Part shown: in pieces, positions 30,808 to 42,890 of the stretch
How the letters are laid out: each line of letters begins with the position of its first letter
Numbering within the stretch: position 1 is the first letter of the stretch
Assembly (NCBI GenBank): GCA_036320915.1
Contig: JAXBDG010000003.1
Coordinates: 310,001-374,000, forward strand
Origin: Linnemannia elongata
Lineage: Eukaryota > Mortierellomycota > Mortierellomycetes > Mortierellales > Mortierellaceae
Reading direction: 5' to 3'
DNA length: 64,000 bases
Notes under the pieces: model-generated
What the model was told of the DNA's origin: nothing
Databases searched by the model: none
What the model saw: the letters and a program-made list of their open reading frames with translations, nothing else
Position numbers and translations under genes: made by a program

Positions 30808-31812
30808 CTAAGACCTGCCATGCTGCTGTTCTTGGAGTGTGGATGTTGTGGTGGTGGTGACCCTTGACGATCTCTGACTGCTTTGGGTGTTGCGTTGTTG
30901 CTGTGGATCCAAGAGTGGGTTCTCACTCGAGTGGGTTTGAGGGCGGGTTTTACTGTGGTTGTAGCTGTAGTGGCTGTGGCTGTGCGCATGGCTCTCACCC
31001 AACTCTGAGACCCCATCCAATGGCCCCCCTCCTCCATGACGGCGCTGTTGCTCTCCCCCCTCTACGCCCTCATCTTCCCCCTCTACACTCAACCCTTGCT
31101 GGTGATACCCATAAGCGACACTGTGACTACCACCGGCCTCTTGCTCATCCTCCTCGTCTGGTCCATCCTCCTCTGCAAAAGAATTCGTATTCATATTACT
31201 CTGCCCATAGATCTTGATCAGATCATCCCTTCGTCGACTCCACCTCGACAGCTCCTCTCCACGCTGGGCAGCGACAGAACTGGCAGTGGACCAAGTTGAG
31301 ATAGGTCGTCCCTTGGCGTCATGCTGGATGACGACCGCCACGGGGGCTCGAGATCGATTGGCATCATAATAGGAGGTGCTTCTGCGTCTGGCCAAAAGAC
31401 GCTCCTGTTCTGTGCGTTCGTCTTCCTCCTCTGTATCACTATTTTCTCCATGATCATGGTGGTTATGAGACTGGTCGTTGGATCCGTAGTTTGTGGAGGA
31501 GTACGCCTTCCAGGAGGAGGTAGAGGTCGAGGAAGAAGGATGCATGGCTTTGAAACGACGATAGAGGCAGCGGGCAAAGACGAGGGATAGGATGAGGATG
31601 ATGAGGAGGATCGTGAGGATGAATATCGGGAGGAAGAAGGATATTGAGTCTCTATGGCGTCTTGTTGTCGTTCCTGGTGCTGTTGGTACTCCTACTTCTG
31701 TTGTTGTGTCAGTGTTGAAGAGTCCTGCTCCTGCGCTTGCGCCTGACGCCAGCAAGTCGAGCTGGTCGAGGGGTGACGGGCTTGACGATGACCTTGGTAT
31801 TGGGATATGCAT
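30808..31812 (-). CDS. Single-pass membrane protein with a long polar tail, unknown function
   Basis: A 334-residue frame from ATG 31812. Residues 1-55 are Ser/Thr-rich, 57-80 form one strong transmembrane segment (FFLPIFILTILLIILILSLV), and a basic stop-transfer stretch RCLYRRFK follows. The remaining ~245 residues are polar and likely disordered, with an acidic run (NSDTEEEDERTEQER), a basic RRRSTSYYDANRSR segment and His/Gln-rich parts. It resembles fungal plasma-membrane proteins with a short Ser/Thr-rich ectodomain and a cytosolic tail, but no family could be named. It is divergent to the FAAP100-like gene, with an 859-bp shared upstream region. Confidence 0.65.
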   Translation of the reverse strand: MHIPIPRSSSSPSPLDQLDLLASGASAGAGLFNTDTTTEVGVPTAPGTTTRRHRDSISFFLPIFILTILLIILILSLVFARCLYRRFKAMHPSSSTSTSSWKAYSSTNYGSNDQSHNHHDHGENSDTEEEDERTEQERLLARRRSTSYYDANRSRAPVAVVIQHDAKGRPISTWSTASSVAAQRGEELSRWSRRRDDLIKIYGQSNMNTNSFAEEDGPDEEDEQEAGGSHSVAYGYHQQGLSVEGEDEGVEGGEQQRRHGGGGPLDGVSELGESHAHSHSHYSYNHSKTRPQTHSSENPLLDPQQQRNTQSSQRSSRVTTTTTSTLQEQQHGRS

Positions 31813-32671
31813 CGTTTTGAGTTATGTGAATCGTGATAGTGAAGGAAGGTGTTGGTGAGGTTGAAGGAGTACAGAGAGAGAGGATGAAAGAGGCTGTTGG
31901 TTGACGAGGTGAAGTGTTATCTGCTGTTGTTTTTATGTTTGTTTGTTTGTAGAGTGGAGTATGTATCGATGAAAGGGGTGGAGCGGAGGGTGAAAAAGGC
32001 GTCAAGAAGGGAGCCCTGTGGCTGTCAGATGAAGGGAGTCAGAGGGACAGTTGGAGCAAGGTACAACGTTGTTGTTTGCTGCGGGTTGAGTGAATTTGAG
32101 GGGGATAGATAGCAGGTGGGTGCCAAGGGTGCCAAGAGGGATAATGGATAATGAGTGAGTGTAGGAATAAAGAATGGATAGAGAGTATGAAACGTGGGTT
32201 TGGAGGGGCCAAAAAGGGAGTGAAACGAGGACAAGAAAAAAGAAAAAAGGGAACAAAAAGGTTATCGACGATAAAGAAGAAGGGAAGGAAGGGAAAGGGA
32301 AAGGGTGTGGATGAAGAGAGAAAAGAAGAAAAAGAAGAATAAAGCAAAGACACTATAAAGGGCACACAAAATAAGAAAGAAGAAAAAAAAAGACGCATGT
32401 GCACATGCAGACAGACTGACAAGGTGACATACTGAGGGTGTGACTGACAACCTCTGGGGAACTGACCCTATCACTTCTCTCACAGTAAAGCGATTCTGAG
32501 TGCTCTCACTTTTCGCTGGTGGCAACGCAAAGGACATACAAGGGTGTGTCTGACTCGGTTCTGAGCATAATCAACAACAACAACAACAAGCGACACTTCT
32601 TCCTCTTCCTTTTTTTTTTTCTTCCCCTTTTCATTCATTCACACAACAAAAACAAACAAGGGAAACTAGGC
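31813..32671. promoter_or_regulatory. Divergent intergenic region between the TM protein and the FAAP100-like gene
   Basis: 859 bp between two ATGs in opposite directions, so it should hold both promoters. It is strongly G/A-rich on the plus strand around 32150-32400, with a T run near 32608-32620. No specific transcription-factor site could be assigned. Confidence 0.45.
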
Positions 32672-35600
32672 ATGGTAACCATACTGGCACACCACCTGCC
32701 GCCACCACCTCACACTCATTCAACCTCTGCCTCGGCTGGACCACCACTCCTGCAACAACTCAACTACAACAATAGGAATCAACAACAGCTAGTAATCATA
32801 ATCCACTCGCACCCAACAACACTCCACCTCTTCACCAACAACTCCCTCCAGGTAACCAAAAACAAACACGAAAGCATGTCTTTTCTAAACAACTTCAGCC
32901 CAAGACGAAAAAGTATGCATAGAAAGGTACCACCACCAAAAATAACAATAATAATAAAGATATAACGACACACAACTTACCTCCCTAGAGTGTATGGTCG
33001 TTCCCGCACCCGATCGTGTCCTACTCGTACTCCTGCAGCAACAACAGTAGCAACTCCAAGGGTACCAAGCAACGGCAACAACACCAAGAACGCGAAGAAA
33101 ATGGAATTGTGCTGGTTGTCGCCACGCAGGACGGATCGATCTGGAACGTGCCTGTACCCGTGACCAACACCAACGACAACAATTCATTGAATCAAGGGGG
33201 CAGTCGTGGGAGTACAAAGTACCAAACATCCACAGCAACAGCTCTAGGGAAAAGAAGAACACCGCCACTGTTGCCTCCTTCGCCTGAGATCGCCATCAAG
33301 ATTGAAGATGACGACAATTGCGAGATACTGGAAGCAGAAGGAGAAGAAGTTGAGCTGTGGAACGACGAGGACGGATTGGTGGTTGATGAGGATTTTGATG
33401 CACTCGATTCACATCTCCCTCGCGCGAACAAACGACAAAGGACTGCTTCACCCCCTCCATCAACAGCGACAACAACAACAACAACAACAATACCAACTTC
33501 TCACGGCACAGTAGATCCCGCTCAGAGAGTGCAGCTTGTTAATAACGCACAACATCTCATCGGATCTGAGGTAAAAGCAAGCTCCCTCGATTATCGATAC
33601 ATTTTTGCATTTCATCTCAATCTAACGCGTGTAAATCTGACACCCAACCTCTTTTTCTCTTTCTGAAATAGACAAACGTATCGCATATCGCGTTCTTAGC
33701 AGGAGACCTTCTAATTTTCCGCCATGGGGAAGAGCTCGTTCGTTGGACCTCACGCCATCAATTTGCTCCGCACACAGAAATCACTCGACAGCTCGTTCCT
33801 AAGGCGCATCGACTGCAGGCTGTCGCTCGTATCTCTGAATACCAACTTCACAGGACACAGGATGGACATGCAGCGACTTTGTTTGTTGAGACGAGAGCCT
33901 CAGTAATCCATCGCATTTCGATCTCTGCTGACACAGTTAATATACAGGAGTTGTTCACAGTCAAGGTAACGAAGGTTATTTTTGATTTTGCAAGACCGGA
34001 ACCATGACTGGAAGCGCGGATTCATCGACTAATATTTCAGTATTGCTAATTTGAATAATTAGGAACCCACTGCAGCATTGCTTGCCATCCCTAGCACATC
34101 CCCAAGTCAAGACCAGAGTCTCCTAGTTGTTGGGTACAAAAAATATACCATGACGTACTCGTTTTGGACATACGTTAAACAACTATCGCTGATAATGCAC
34201 ACTTGTCCTCGCTAAATCACAATACAATAGGTCAAAAGGGACGATGTCATGGAATGAATTGCAGGCGGATCCGGATGGTGTTCCTTTGTCTTCAGCGCCG
34301 AAGACCCTAGCACTGGAAACGGACGCTCAGGCCGCGTTCGTTGCAGAGGTAGATCTCTTTTATCACTCAGCGCCATCCATATTACCATACTGGTCCCTGA
34401 AATCAAAACACGCATTCCGATCTCTTCCTGACTATACATCATCCATAATAGGCGCGTTTGTATGTGTTGACAGGAAAAGGTCGCGTTATCCGATTATCTT
34501 TGGCGTCACTTGGACTTTCAGATCTCAGGGACCAAGAAATCATGAACCTGCCTCCATTGTGCGCCATATCACCTATACTCTCGAATGACGAAACAAAGGC
34601 AGTCGAGGGACTCTACGGATTCAACCATCAAGGTCAATTGCTCACATTCCCAGCAGAGTGGACAAAGTAGGTCTCGTTTTTTTTTTCGCACGCGTGTGTG
34701 GGTATTTCGTAATAACGTGTTAAGCGAAACACAATATCCTTCTTTTGCCCCGCCCTTTGCACGCACCCCAACTCAATTATGCCATTTTTTTTTTTGCCTT
34801 GTTCCTGGTTTTTGTTGTGGTTTAGACACGCGAGGACGCAGGGGGTGGTAGATGCTCGAGAAACAGTCGGAAAGGCGCTTTCGGAACTGGAGAGGTTATC
34901 GGATCAAGTCAAGCAACTTGAGATCCAATGTCAGGTATAGTTCAAAAAAAAAAACCACCCAAAACATACCTGATAGATGGACACGGATGCGCGTTTTCCC
35001 TAGCGTGTTTGTTTTTCATTTTTGTGTGTTTGAGTTGTTCTTGAGCATGTGTTTGATAAGAGAAAAGGGGGGTTAGGTTGGGCAGTAAGCAAAAGGAAAA
35101 GAGAAGAGACGAATGCCTGGGAAAAGTAAAAATATTGTATTGAACTAACCTAAACCACATCTATTGTGCTGTCTTTTTCATCTTCTTTTTCTCGTAATAA
35201 CGAAAAAAAATATCGCAATTCCTTTAGTTCGAGAATCAACGGATAGCGACATATAATCGACTTGTCTTTGAATTGCAGCAGTCGATCATGGCTACCTCTG
35301 GCTCCACTCGATTGGATGCCAGCGAAGAGGATGTGGATATGAACATGGAGGCAGGACTGTTGATCGAGACGTCGTTGTCGACATTCTCGCATGTCGTGGC
35401 GGATGGGTATGAGGGGACCAAGCGGTTCTATGCGCAGTTGAGGATCAAATCCAGGGCGAACATTGATTGGAGTCGTGGATGGTCTGGTGCGTCCTGTCCC
35501 CTTTTTTTTGCCGCTCTGAGAATCATGCTTAACGTTTGTGGAATGCGCGAAACTGATCTTTGGCTCTCTTTTTCTTTATTTACATATGTAATAGTGGGAA

Positions 35601-36862
35601 TTAATGTGGCAAGCAAAGTCGAATTCTGCCCACACGGAAAGCCGACCACGACTTCTCATCAACTACAGCACAATACCAGCTTGAAGAAGAAAAACAGGAT
35701 GCATCATCAAACGTTCGCAAGCCTACGAACTCTTACTCGCCAAACACCTTGGACGCTAAACATTGAACTCGATCGGGAGATGTTGAGCACTTTACCCCTA
35801 CAGGTCTCAATCGGGTTGTTATTTCGTGAAGGTGGACATTTTCACCAGTCAAAGGAGGCAGGAGAAGGGGCGTTTTCAGCGTACTTTGTGGTGGACAGTT
35901 TGGACCTGGATGTGGTGGATTTTGTGGAAGGGGTTGAGGATCTGCAGAGACGCGATGTTCCTGCGTTCGTCCAGCGTCGTCCTATCAATCTTCCTAGCGT
36001 AGCCAGCAGCAATAATATCGGCAACCGCGGGAATAAGAAGGTGATTGCAGATATTGAGGAGGAGGAGGAGGAGGAGTGCATGCAATGCAAGGTCGAAAAA
36101 GGAAACACGTCCGGCACAGACACAGTGATAGCGACTACGGGCCTAGCAACCGCAGCATCGGCATTTCGACCTATAGAATTCGAGATCGACACGACGTTCA
36201 TCCCCATCCGACAATGTCTATCAGCCCTCCTCTTTGCAGAAGACTGCAATGCTCGTGATGGTGGTCGGAGGGGGCTCAAGGTTGTGGACATGTCGATCGC
36301 AGGTGATGGTGGTGGTAGTGGTAATAGTAGTGGTAGTGGTAGAGGGCAAGCTTGTTTCAGAACATGTTTTGTCGTCCCGGGTGAGTGTCTCAGTTCTTCT
36401 GGAAGGAGTGATTACCCGGCTGTGATTCGTCCGACTACCCAGCTTGGGATGCAAAACTATCAGGGTCTGGGTCAGGGTCACAGGGACAACTATTTTAATG
36501 CTGAGGCTGTTCGAGGTTCTAGGAGGAACAACAATTGGGGGAGTGGGGCTGTAGGTATGACTTCGGGAGGAGGAGGAGGTTTGGGGGTGGCAGGTGGACA
36601 TGGACGGATGGAGGATTCCGATGATGCGCGGTATGTTTGGGTCGAACTTGAAATTCCTTCTTCTGTAAGTGATGGGCGTTCAGGACGCCAGCAATCTCGG
36701 CAGGGAGAGGGAGAGGGGCAGGGGCAGGGGCAGGGACAGGGACAGGGACAGGAGGAGGAAGGAGTAGTGAAGGCTCAGGTACTAGTGCGTGGGTCTGACC
36801 TGGAAAGAGTATTTGCTGTTCGACAGGCACTTGAGCGACGGATTCGAGCACTTTTCGATTGA
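32672..36862 (+). CDS. FAAP100-like protein (Fanconi anaemia core-complex subunit candidate)
   Basis: Nine exons: 32672-32851, 32989-33570, 33672-33965, 34063-34133, 34231-34348, 34452-34666, 34826-34934, 35228-35486, 35595-36862. All GT-AG phases agree and give 1,031 residues. The N-terminal half is rich in short beta-strands, as in a propeller (LVIIIHSHPTTLHLF, GIVLVVATQDGSIW, LYVLTGKGRVIRLSLASL). A coiled coil spans ~490-541 (ALSELERLSDQVKQLEIQCQ, FENQRIATYNRLVFELQQ), then beta-rich domains and a closing helix LERVFAVRQALERRIRALF. This order matches FAAP100, which pairs with FANCB and FANCL in the ubiquitin-ligase module for interstrand crosslink repair. The protein is longer than human FAAP100 (881) because of low-complexity inserts, including a Gly-Gln repeat near 36700-36760. 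The assignment is by architecture and short motif likeness, so it is moderate. Exon 1 and the start are the least certain parts. Confidence 0.6.
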
Positions 36863-37404
36863 AGAAACAAACTAGCGTAAATAAATAAAAATAATCGGAA
36901 ATGCTCACTTTTCCTCTCGGGAAGAACATAGCAATTGTGTGTGTGTGTTTTTTCCACTTTAGACTCATTCATGCATGCGAACATTTTTTTTTTTTTTTTT
37001 TTTTTTGATGCGGAGATATGTGTAATATTTTTGTTGCTTTTTTATTGTGACAAAAAAACGACAAGTGAACTGTACAAGGATTGCTTTATTTGTTTTGTTG
37101 TTGTTTTTTTTGGAAAATGCAAAAGAAGGAAGAAAACAAAGGCAAGAAAGAAAATACGACAAAAAAAAAAAAAAAAAGACAAACGAACATAAAAACGAGA
37201 AACGAAAAACGAAAAAAGGAAATGAAAAAGAAAATAGGGGAAACGAAAAAAGAAAAAAGAAGGTAGAGTGGGGAATGTATGGATTTTTGAGCCTTCATCA
37301 AAGACAAAAAAAGAAGGGTATAGTTTTTTTTTTTTGAATGATAGGAAACAAACGAGAAAAGCACGAAAGGGAGTGGAGACAGAGGGAAAAGAACAAAGAA
37401 ATGC
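36863..37404. other. Convergent intergenic region, poly-T and A-rich
   Basis: Lies between the 3' ends of two convergent genes. It contains a T23 run (36984-37006), a GT repeat near 36938-36950 and A-rich DNA with AATAAA-like hexamers around 36880-36890, plausible 3' processing signals. No gene. Confidence 0.55.
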
Positions 37405-39207
37405 TTAGAGAGAAGAGCTGTGGTAGACCATAGATCCATACCAAGCAATCAACTCCTTAACGCCCGTTACAGCAGTGTAAACCTGCCACAGCATTCCAGG
37501 CCCAGCTGCCTTCGCAGGGTGTGCGGTATCATTCGGTCGCCGAGCGACGATGCCATCCTTGGATGAGAGACGGTAGTGCCGCGAGGTGAAATGTGAACGA
37601 CGTTTGTGACGAGATGCGGTAGAGTGTCGCTTAGTCCTGCCGAGTCCATTGAACTCATCGTACTCATCGTCCTCGTCGTCCAGGGGATCCTCTGAGTCGT
37701 CGTAATCTTCCTCATCATCTCCATCTTCACTGAACTCCTCATCCGTGGTGGAGATACCACCCTCACGACAGTCCTCAAAGTAGTCGTCGTTAAAGTTGCA
37801 CTCGGGCCGGTTCTCATCATCATTATCTCGGTAGTACACCCTCGACCGAGATCCATGAGACGATGAAGAGGCGCGGACCTTAATAAACGTCGTGGTCGTG
37901 TTCTCGAATGAGGCATCAGAGGCAGTGGCGGTCGAGAAGAATCCCGCACGATGCAACGAATGCTGCTGCGCTGTCGACAGACCACCCTGATGCTGTCCAT
38001 GAACATGAAACGACTGAGGAGCAATGAAGGAAGAAGAGGTCACGGATTGAATGGCGGGGTCAGAATGCGCCCTCGTGGGTTTGGCGCGCGAGATCCGGAA
38101 GGGAGGCGAAGTTGGCAAGAAAATCAATTCCTGGACTTCAAGACTGAACCGCAGCTGCTTGGCGGACGCAGAAGGAACCAACCGCCCATCACGGTTATGT
38201 TGACCAGAGGTACTGCAGGGACCACCTCCGATGGTGGCACGACGCCCACCGGCGACAGGAGCAGCGTGGACAGAGACATTCATGCTGAGGTTGACGTTCA
38301 GTTGACTTGGGTGGGAAGCAGATTTGGGGAACGATGATCGCCGACGGTCATGGCTTCGGAAATGGTACTTTGTCGGTGAGGGGAAGATGGGCAACAAGAA
38401 CGTCGAGCTGCCATTGTTGCCACCGTCGGTAATGGGTGACATGGGCTCTGACTGAGTACCCTCCACGAGCGCCACCAGGTTCGATGACGAACCTCCAGGC
38501 GACGAAGTCGGGGAGAAGGATTCGAGGGCCTTGGTGAGGGCGAGATAGTGAGGAGTCTGGGTGAAGGATCGAAGCTCCTCAAAGGTCTGCGCCATCGTGC
38601 CCAACTGCTTCAAGGCCGACTTTGGTCGGGAGAGGGCGCTCTCCTCGGTAGGCGAGGATGACAATGACTCGTCCTTGAGTGCGAGGGGGGCGGAGGTATC
38701 GATGTGAAGGGGACAGACAGAAGCCTCTGCGCCTGATTGCATACCGGATGCAGGGATGGAAACATCGACTGCAGTTGTTGTGTTTGCTGGTGTTGTTGTT
38801 GATACTGCGGTATCGACTGCGATAACTGCATCAGGAGCAACCGAGTCGGGTGACGACATGGAGAGTGATGGTAGTGAAGATTGAGTTTCGATAGCGGTCG
38901 CCGTCGTCGACGATGCCAGTCTTTCCTCTTCTTCTACTACTGCCGTTGCCACTACTACTGTTTGTGGTGCTGTTGGCATTTCCTCCAAAGGCGACACGGA
39001 GACCTCCGCTGTGATAGCAAGGGACTCAATGTCTTTGGAAAGACTATCTACCGAGTTGGGGGACGATGCAGGTTGTTGTTGCTGAGGAGAGTATTGCGAT
39101 AAATTTGTGGTCCAGTCGCAATTAAGGGATGGATGCTCTTGTTGATGTTTTTGAGGCTGGGTAGCATTGTAGAGGGGACCATAGAGCCAAAGAACATCAC
39201 ATTCCTT
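37405..39207 (-). CDS. Disordered acidic protein of unknown function, 5' exon unresolved
   Basis: The main exon runs from a likely splice acceptor (CAG just right of 39207) to the stop at 37405: 600 residues beginning KECDVLWLYGPLYNATQPQ. An in-frame stop just upstream of the acceptor and the lack of an early ATG imply an upstream exon. One candidate is 39493-39473 (seven codons, donor GTAAAG, phase 0), not proven. The protein is largely disordered: Ser/Thr/Pro-rich to ~residue 330, an acidic block (EDGDDEEDYDDSEDPLDDEDD), a basic block (RTKRHSTASRHKRRSHFTSRHYR) and a hydrophobic C terminus (LWQVYTAVTGVKELIAWYG). The conserved-looking island KQLRFSLEVQELIFLP resembles a docking motif but was not matched to a family. 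It is convergent with the FAAP100-like gene. Confidence 0.65.
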   Translation of the reverse strand, partial: KECDVLWLYGPLYNATQPQKHQQEHPSLNCDWTTNLSQYSPQQQQPASSPNSVDSLSKDIESLAITAEVSVSPLEEMPTAPQTVVVATAVVEEEERLASSTTATAIETQSSLPSLSMSSPDSVAPDAVIAVDTAVSTTTPANTTTAVDVSIPASGMQSGAEASVCPLHIDTSAPLALKDESLSSSPTEESALSRPKSALKQLGTMAQTFEELRSFTQTPHYLALTKALESFSPTSSPGGSSSNLVALVEGTQSEPMSPITDGGNNGSSTFLLPIFPSPTKYHFRSHDRRRSSFPKSASHPSQLNVNLSMNVSVHAAPVAGGRRATIGGGPCSTSGQHNRDGRLVPSASAKQLRFSLEVQELIFLPTSPPFRISRAKPTRAHSDPAIQSVTSSSFIAPQSFHVHGQHQGGLSTAQQHSLHRAGFFSTATASDASFENTTTTFIKVRASSSSHGSRSRVYYRDNDDENRPECNFNDDYFEDCREGGISTTDEEFSEDGDDEEDYDDSEDPLDDEDDEYDEFNGLGRTKRHSTASRHKRRSHFTSRHYRLSSKDGIVARRPNDTAHPAKAAGPGMLWQVYTAVTGVKELIAWYGSMVYHSSSL

Positions 39208-41261
39208 CTGCCTATTTACATAAACACGAGTTTAGACGAAACAATACAAGGGTAAGCCGAGTATGATTAGTGTTTAGTTATAGTTGGAAGTGGAGAAACA
39301 AAAAATATCCATCCCTTGCATGCGTTTGTTGTTTTTGTCCCCGTGGTATGGATGGATGTCTTGGATGGGTAATGGATGTGTGTGTAAATGTGATGTGTGT
39401 AAGAGACATTGCTATTGTTATAAACCTTGGCATCGACACTACTTTTTTTTTTTTCCTTTTAATTCTCTTTACAGCCCCCATTTGGTTATCCATGGCCAAT
39501 GTTCACATGAGATTGAGACAAGACAAGGAAAAAGGAAAAGGAAAAAGAATGGCGTGGTTCCCCGTTGTTGTCGTCTATATCGATCGGAACCGTGTTGCTC
39601 TTCGGTCCGTTGTACCACTGGGGTATGGGTGAATAAGAAAGAGGAGGAAAGAGTAGATAGATAGATGTGATAAAAAAGAGAAAGGGGAGAGTGTGCACTG
39701 TTGTTGTTGTTGGATGTTGAGTGGATTAGACTGGACAACCAACCAACAACCAACCAACCAAGTAAGGCAAGAGAGAGAGAGAGTGAGGGAGAAAGGGAAG
39801 GAGAGAGTAGGAAAATGCTCTCTTTGTTTTGATGTGATTTGTTTGCATAACGGACACTAGTGCGCCTGTAAGTGATGGAGAAAAGGGGACTAGAAGCAAA
39901 ACTGATAGAAAACGAGTGCGACTAAAGATATTTTAAAGTAAAGTAAAACAGAGCGAATCAATTGAAACAGACCGATCAAGCATCTTTTTGTGTGCTCGGT
40001 CCAGCCACTCAACCAAAGGTACGTACATAACAACTTCTGCAGGTGGCCAAAGCTCACTTTTCTTTCTTTTTCTTTTTTTTTTTTCTGCTCTCTTGAAAAG
40101 GATAAAGGAAAAGGGAAGGGAAAAAGAGATAAAGATATACAAGGATTGCTACAATAACTGTCGACTGCACAAAAATTGAAGGGGAGAAAACAAAAGGCGA
40201 AAGGGACGACTAGGGCAAGAAGAAGGAGGAGGGGGCATTGAACAACATCAACAATAAGAATAACAACAAGGGGGGCGCAAAAGTTAAGGGGAAAGAAGGG
40301 ATAGAAAGACATGCAAAGGACTCGCTTTGCTTGCTACAACCTCGACTCTAATATCCACATTCGGGACTGACTGAACACTCCGATGTCCGTCCCTTCTTTT
40401 GTTCAATCTTTGGAATCGGAGAGGGGAGTCGGAGGATGTAAATGTAGGGTTAAGTGCCAGAGTAGAGGCAGGGAATGACAAAAAAAAAAAAAAAAAAAAA
40501 AAAGGTGGGGTAGAAGGAAGAAGTAAAGAGGGGTTTCTTGTCGAGAGCAAACAAACCCCCTCTCCTTTCTCCTTTCTTTTTCTTTCTTCACTATCCATGA
40601 ACAAGGGTATCCGAACAAGGGTAGGTAAACAAAAATCCAGACTCCAAAAGGAAACGAGGAAGGATTTTCTCTTGTTATTGTTTTTTTTTTGCCTTGCATG
40701 CAAACCACCACTAGTGGGAAAAAAAGAAATGAGGAGAAAGAGGTGATCCAATTTTCCTTTCCTTTCCTTTCTTTTTCTTTTCCTTTCTTGCAGGCACGCA
40801 AGAGAACACAAGGAAGACAAAGGCATGCATCTCACCACGTCACATCCGCCCAACATTTTTCGTGGCAATAACCCGATAGTAAAGCTGGTCAAAAGGGAAA
40901 AGAAGCAGGATGGCGATTTTGATAGGAAACGAGCGCATAAACAGAAATAAAAAGTAGGAAAAAAAGGAACATGTAGGGGGTTTTGATTTGTCAAGGAGGA
41001 TAGAAGATAGTAAACAAATGGCCTGGCATCAACTCTTGTTCTCTCTCGTAATGAATTGATTCATTCTCGGAGCAAAAAGGACCATCCATTGATATCGCGT
41101 TCGATAGTAAGGGCAGGTAGGGATGAAGAAGGAGATATAGAGGGTTTGCAATGGGAGTTTTATCCAAAAAGGTAATACAACTCGCTCGTGCTTAATAACC
41201 ACCATCCAATGGCGTTCAATGCCCAATCCAAAGTATCCCGCGGGATCAAGCTTTAACAAAA

Positions 41262-41302
<41 letters not shown>
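39208..41302. other. Non-coding, low complexity
   Basis: About 2.1 kb with no convincing gene. It may include the 5' exon and promoter of the preceding minus-strand gene (about 39470-39760). Contents include an A24 run (40480-40503), GA-rich and CT-rich stretches and a short GATA repeat near 39654-39666. Long frames on the minus strand (for example 40284-40994) are artefacts of this biased composition. Confidence 0.5.
41265..41300. repeat. (GA)18 microsatellite abutting a stop codon
   Basis: A 36-bp perfect GA/CT dinucleotide run that ends two bases before the stop codon of the small minus-strand gene at 41303, placing it in that gene's 3'UTR. Confidence 0.95.
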
Positions 41303-41303
<1 letters not shown>

Positions 41304-41647
41304 TACCAGTTCAATGATTCGGGGCGGACGAGAGCGACATCTTTGGCGAGGCTTGATTGGGATGATCGGCGCCAGAGAGCATTCTGCATGCGCTTGAGCT
41401 GGGATTGGCAGCCGACGGGGGCTGGCCGTTCCTTGGTCTGGGGGATAGCGAGGGTCTGGTATTGACCGAGGAGCTCGATCATGGCCTGGGATTGGTGTTG
41501 GAAGGAGATGGCAGCATCTTTGGCGGAGAGAGGGGCATGGGCAATCTGACGGGTGATTTGTTGGTAGCAGACGAGGAGATGTTCTGAGGAGAGGGGATGT
41601 GAGAGGTAGTCCACGTAGAACGAGGCCACCAGTGGTTGGCTTGTCAT
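41303..41647 (-). CDS. Small protein of unknown function (114 aa)
   Basis: ATG 41647 to TAA 41303. The composition is normal for a helical soluble protein (HLLVCYQQITRQIAHAPLSAKDAAISFQHQSQAMIELLGQYQTL) and unlike the surrounding low-complexity DNA, the main reason to call it. The C-terminal part is basic (SQLKRMQNALWRRSSQSS). No family was recognised. The stop is immediately followed by a (GA)n tract. A spliced form with further exons cannot be excluded. Confidence 0.55.
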
Positions 41648-42850
41648 TTGTGATTTGTCGATGTGTAGGGGTTTTTGTAGTTGGGTCGGTAGAACGATGG
41701 TTGGGATTGTTGGTGAAAAGTGTGCAGAGAAGAGAAGTAGAGAAGAAAAGTGAAAGATTAAAGGGTTTATTTGTATGTTGGATGGTGCTGGCTGTCGGTA
41801 TTGGGTGGTAAGGCGGTAAGGTGGGGTTGAAGTGGAAGGGCGGTAGAAGCGGAAGAGCAGTAGAAGTGGAGGAGGGAGTGTAAGCCGAGTGGAGCAAAGT
41901 CAGTCGGATGCGATGGTGGGTATATTGTGGGTGTGGATGGGGGTATTAGGTGTGAAGAGTATGTGTGGGAATGATGGGTGCAGGTGTAGGAAGAGAAGAT
42001 AAAAGAGAAGTGTCAAGGCACGGCTCGATAGTATGTGTGTGTGAATAAAAGGTGGTATAAGCGAAATAGGAAGCTGAGGTCAAGAATGGAGGTTGGCCGT
42101 TTTTAGCAACAAGAGAAGGTGAAATAGTATGCGAGTGTGTGTGAATGAATGAATGACTGCACAGGTGATGGATGAAAAACGAGTAGAGTCGAGTCGAGTC
42201 GAGTTGAATGAGAAGAGGAAGGGGAATGGGGGAGTGAAGGGAAAAGTAAGGAGAAAAAAGAAAAGAGGGGAAGACGGAGCAACAAAGAGGGCGAAATAAA
42301 TACTCGTCAAAAAAAAAATAAAAGAAAGGGGCAAAGTATGAGAGAGAAGGGGGGGGGACAACGACCATTCACCATTCGCCAATATTTGACTGTAGGATCA
42401 AGACTAGCTGGCTACTTGACGAATTGGATCCCTCTCTTTCTCCCTCTCCATTGTTATTGCTACAGCAGTCATGATCGTCAGTACTCCGTGTGAAGATGAC
42501 ATCCATCGTTATCGCTGCGGCCAAAACATACTACAAGAGCCATTTGAACCTAACCATTGCATTTTGCACTATGGAGAACAAGAATCAAGACCCTGCCAAG
42601 TGGCCAAATGAAGGCGTATTCCCGAGTGAGGGACAAGTGGCCAAGAAAGGCTTTGCGGAAGAAGAAACCAAAACCCAAAAGTAATATTAAAAAATGGAAT
42701 AGCGACGATAACATCATACCATGCACCATGCACTCTCTATCTTGCCTCTTTTTTTCTTTTACGTGCCGTAACTGTGCCTCAACTACTTGTCTCAACTCAA
42801 TCATTTCCTGCTCTTTTTTTTTTTCAACTCTCACTAACAACATACACCCA

Positions 42851-42854
<4 letters not shown>

Positions 42855-42886
<32 letters not shown>
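42855..42886. repeat. (CA)16 microsatellite
   Basis: A 32-bp perfect CA dinucleotide run in non-coding DNA. Confidence 0.95.

Positions 42887-42890
<4 letters not shown>

Noticed and set aside
40284..40994. Minus-strand 236-codon open frame
   Set aside because: Its length comes from A/G-biased DNA without stop codons. It has Lys/Arg/Phe runs and crosses a homopolymer tract.
42490..42684. Small plus-strand frame of 64 codons
   Set aside because: The second half looks hydrophilic and protein-like, but there is no family match, splice evidence or conserved neighbour, so it is left as possible only.
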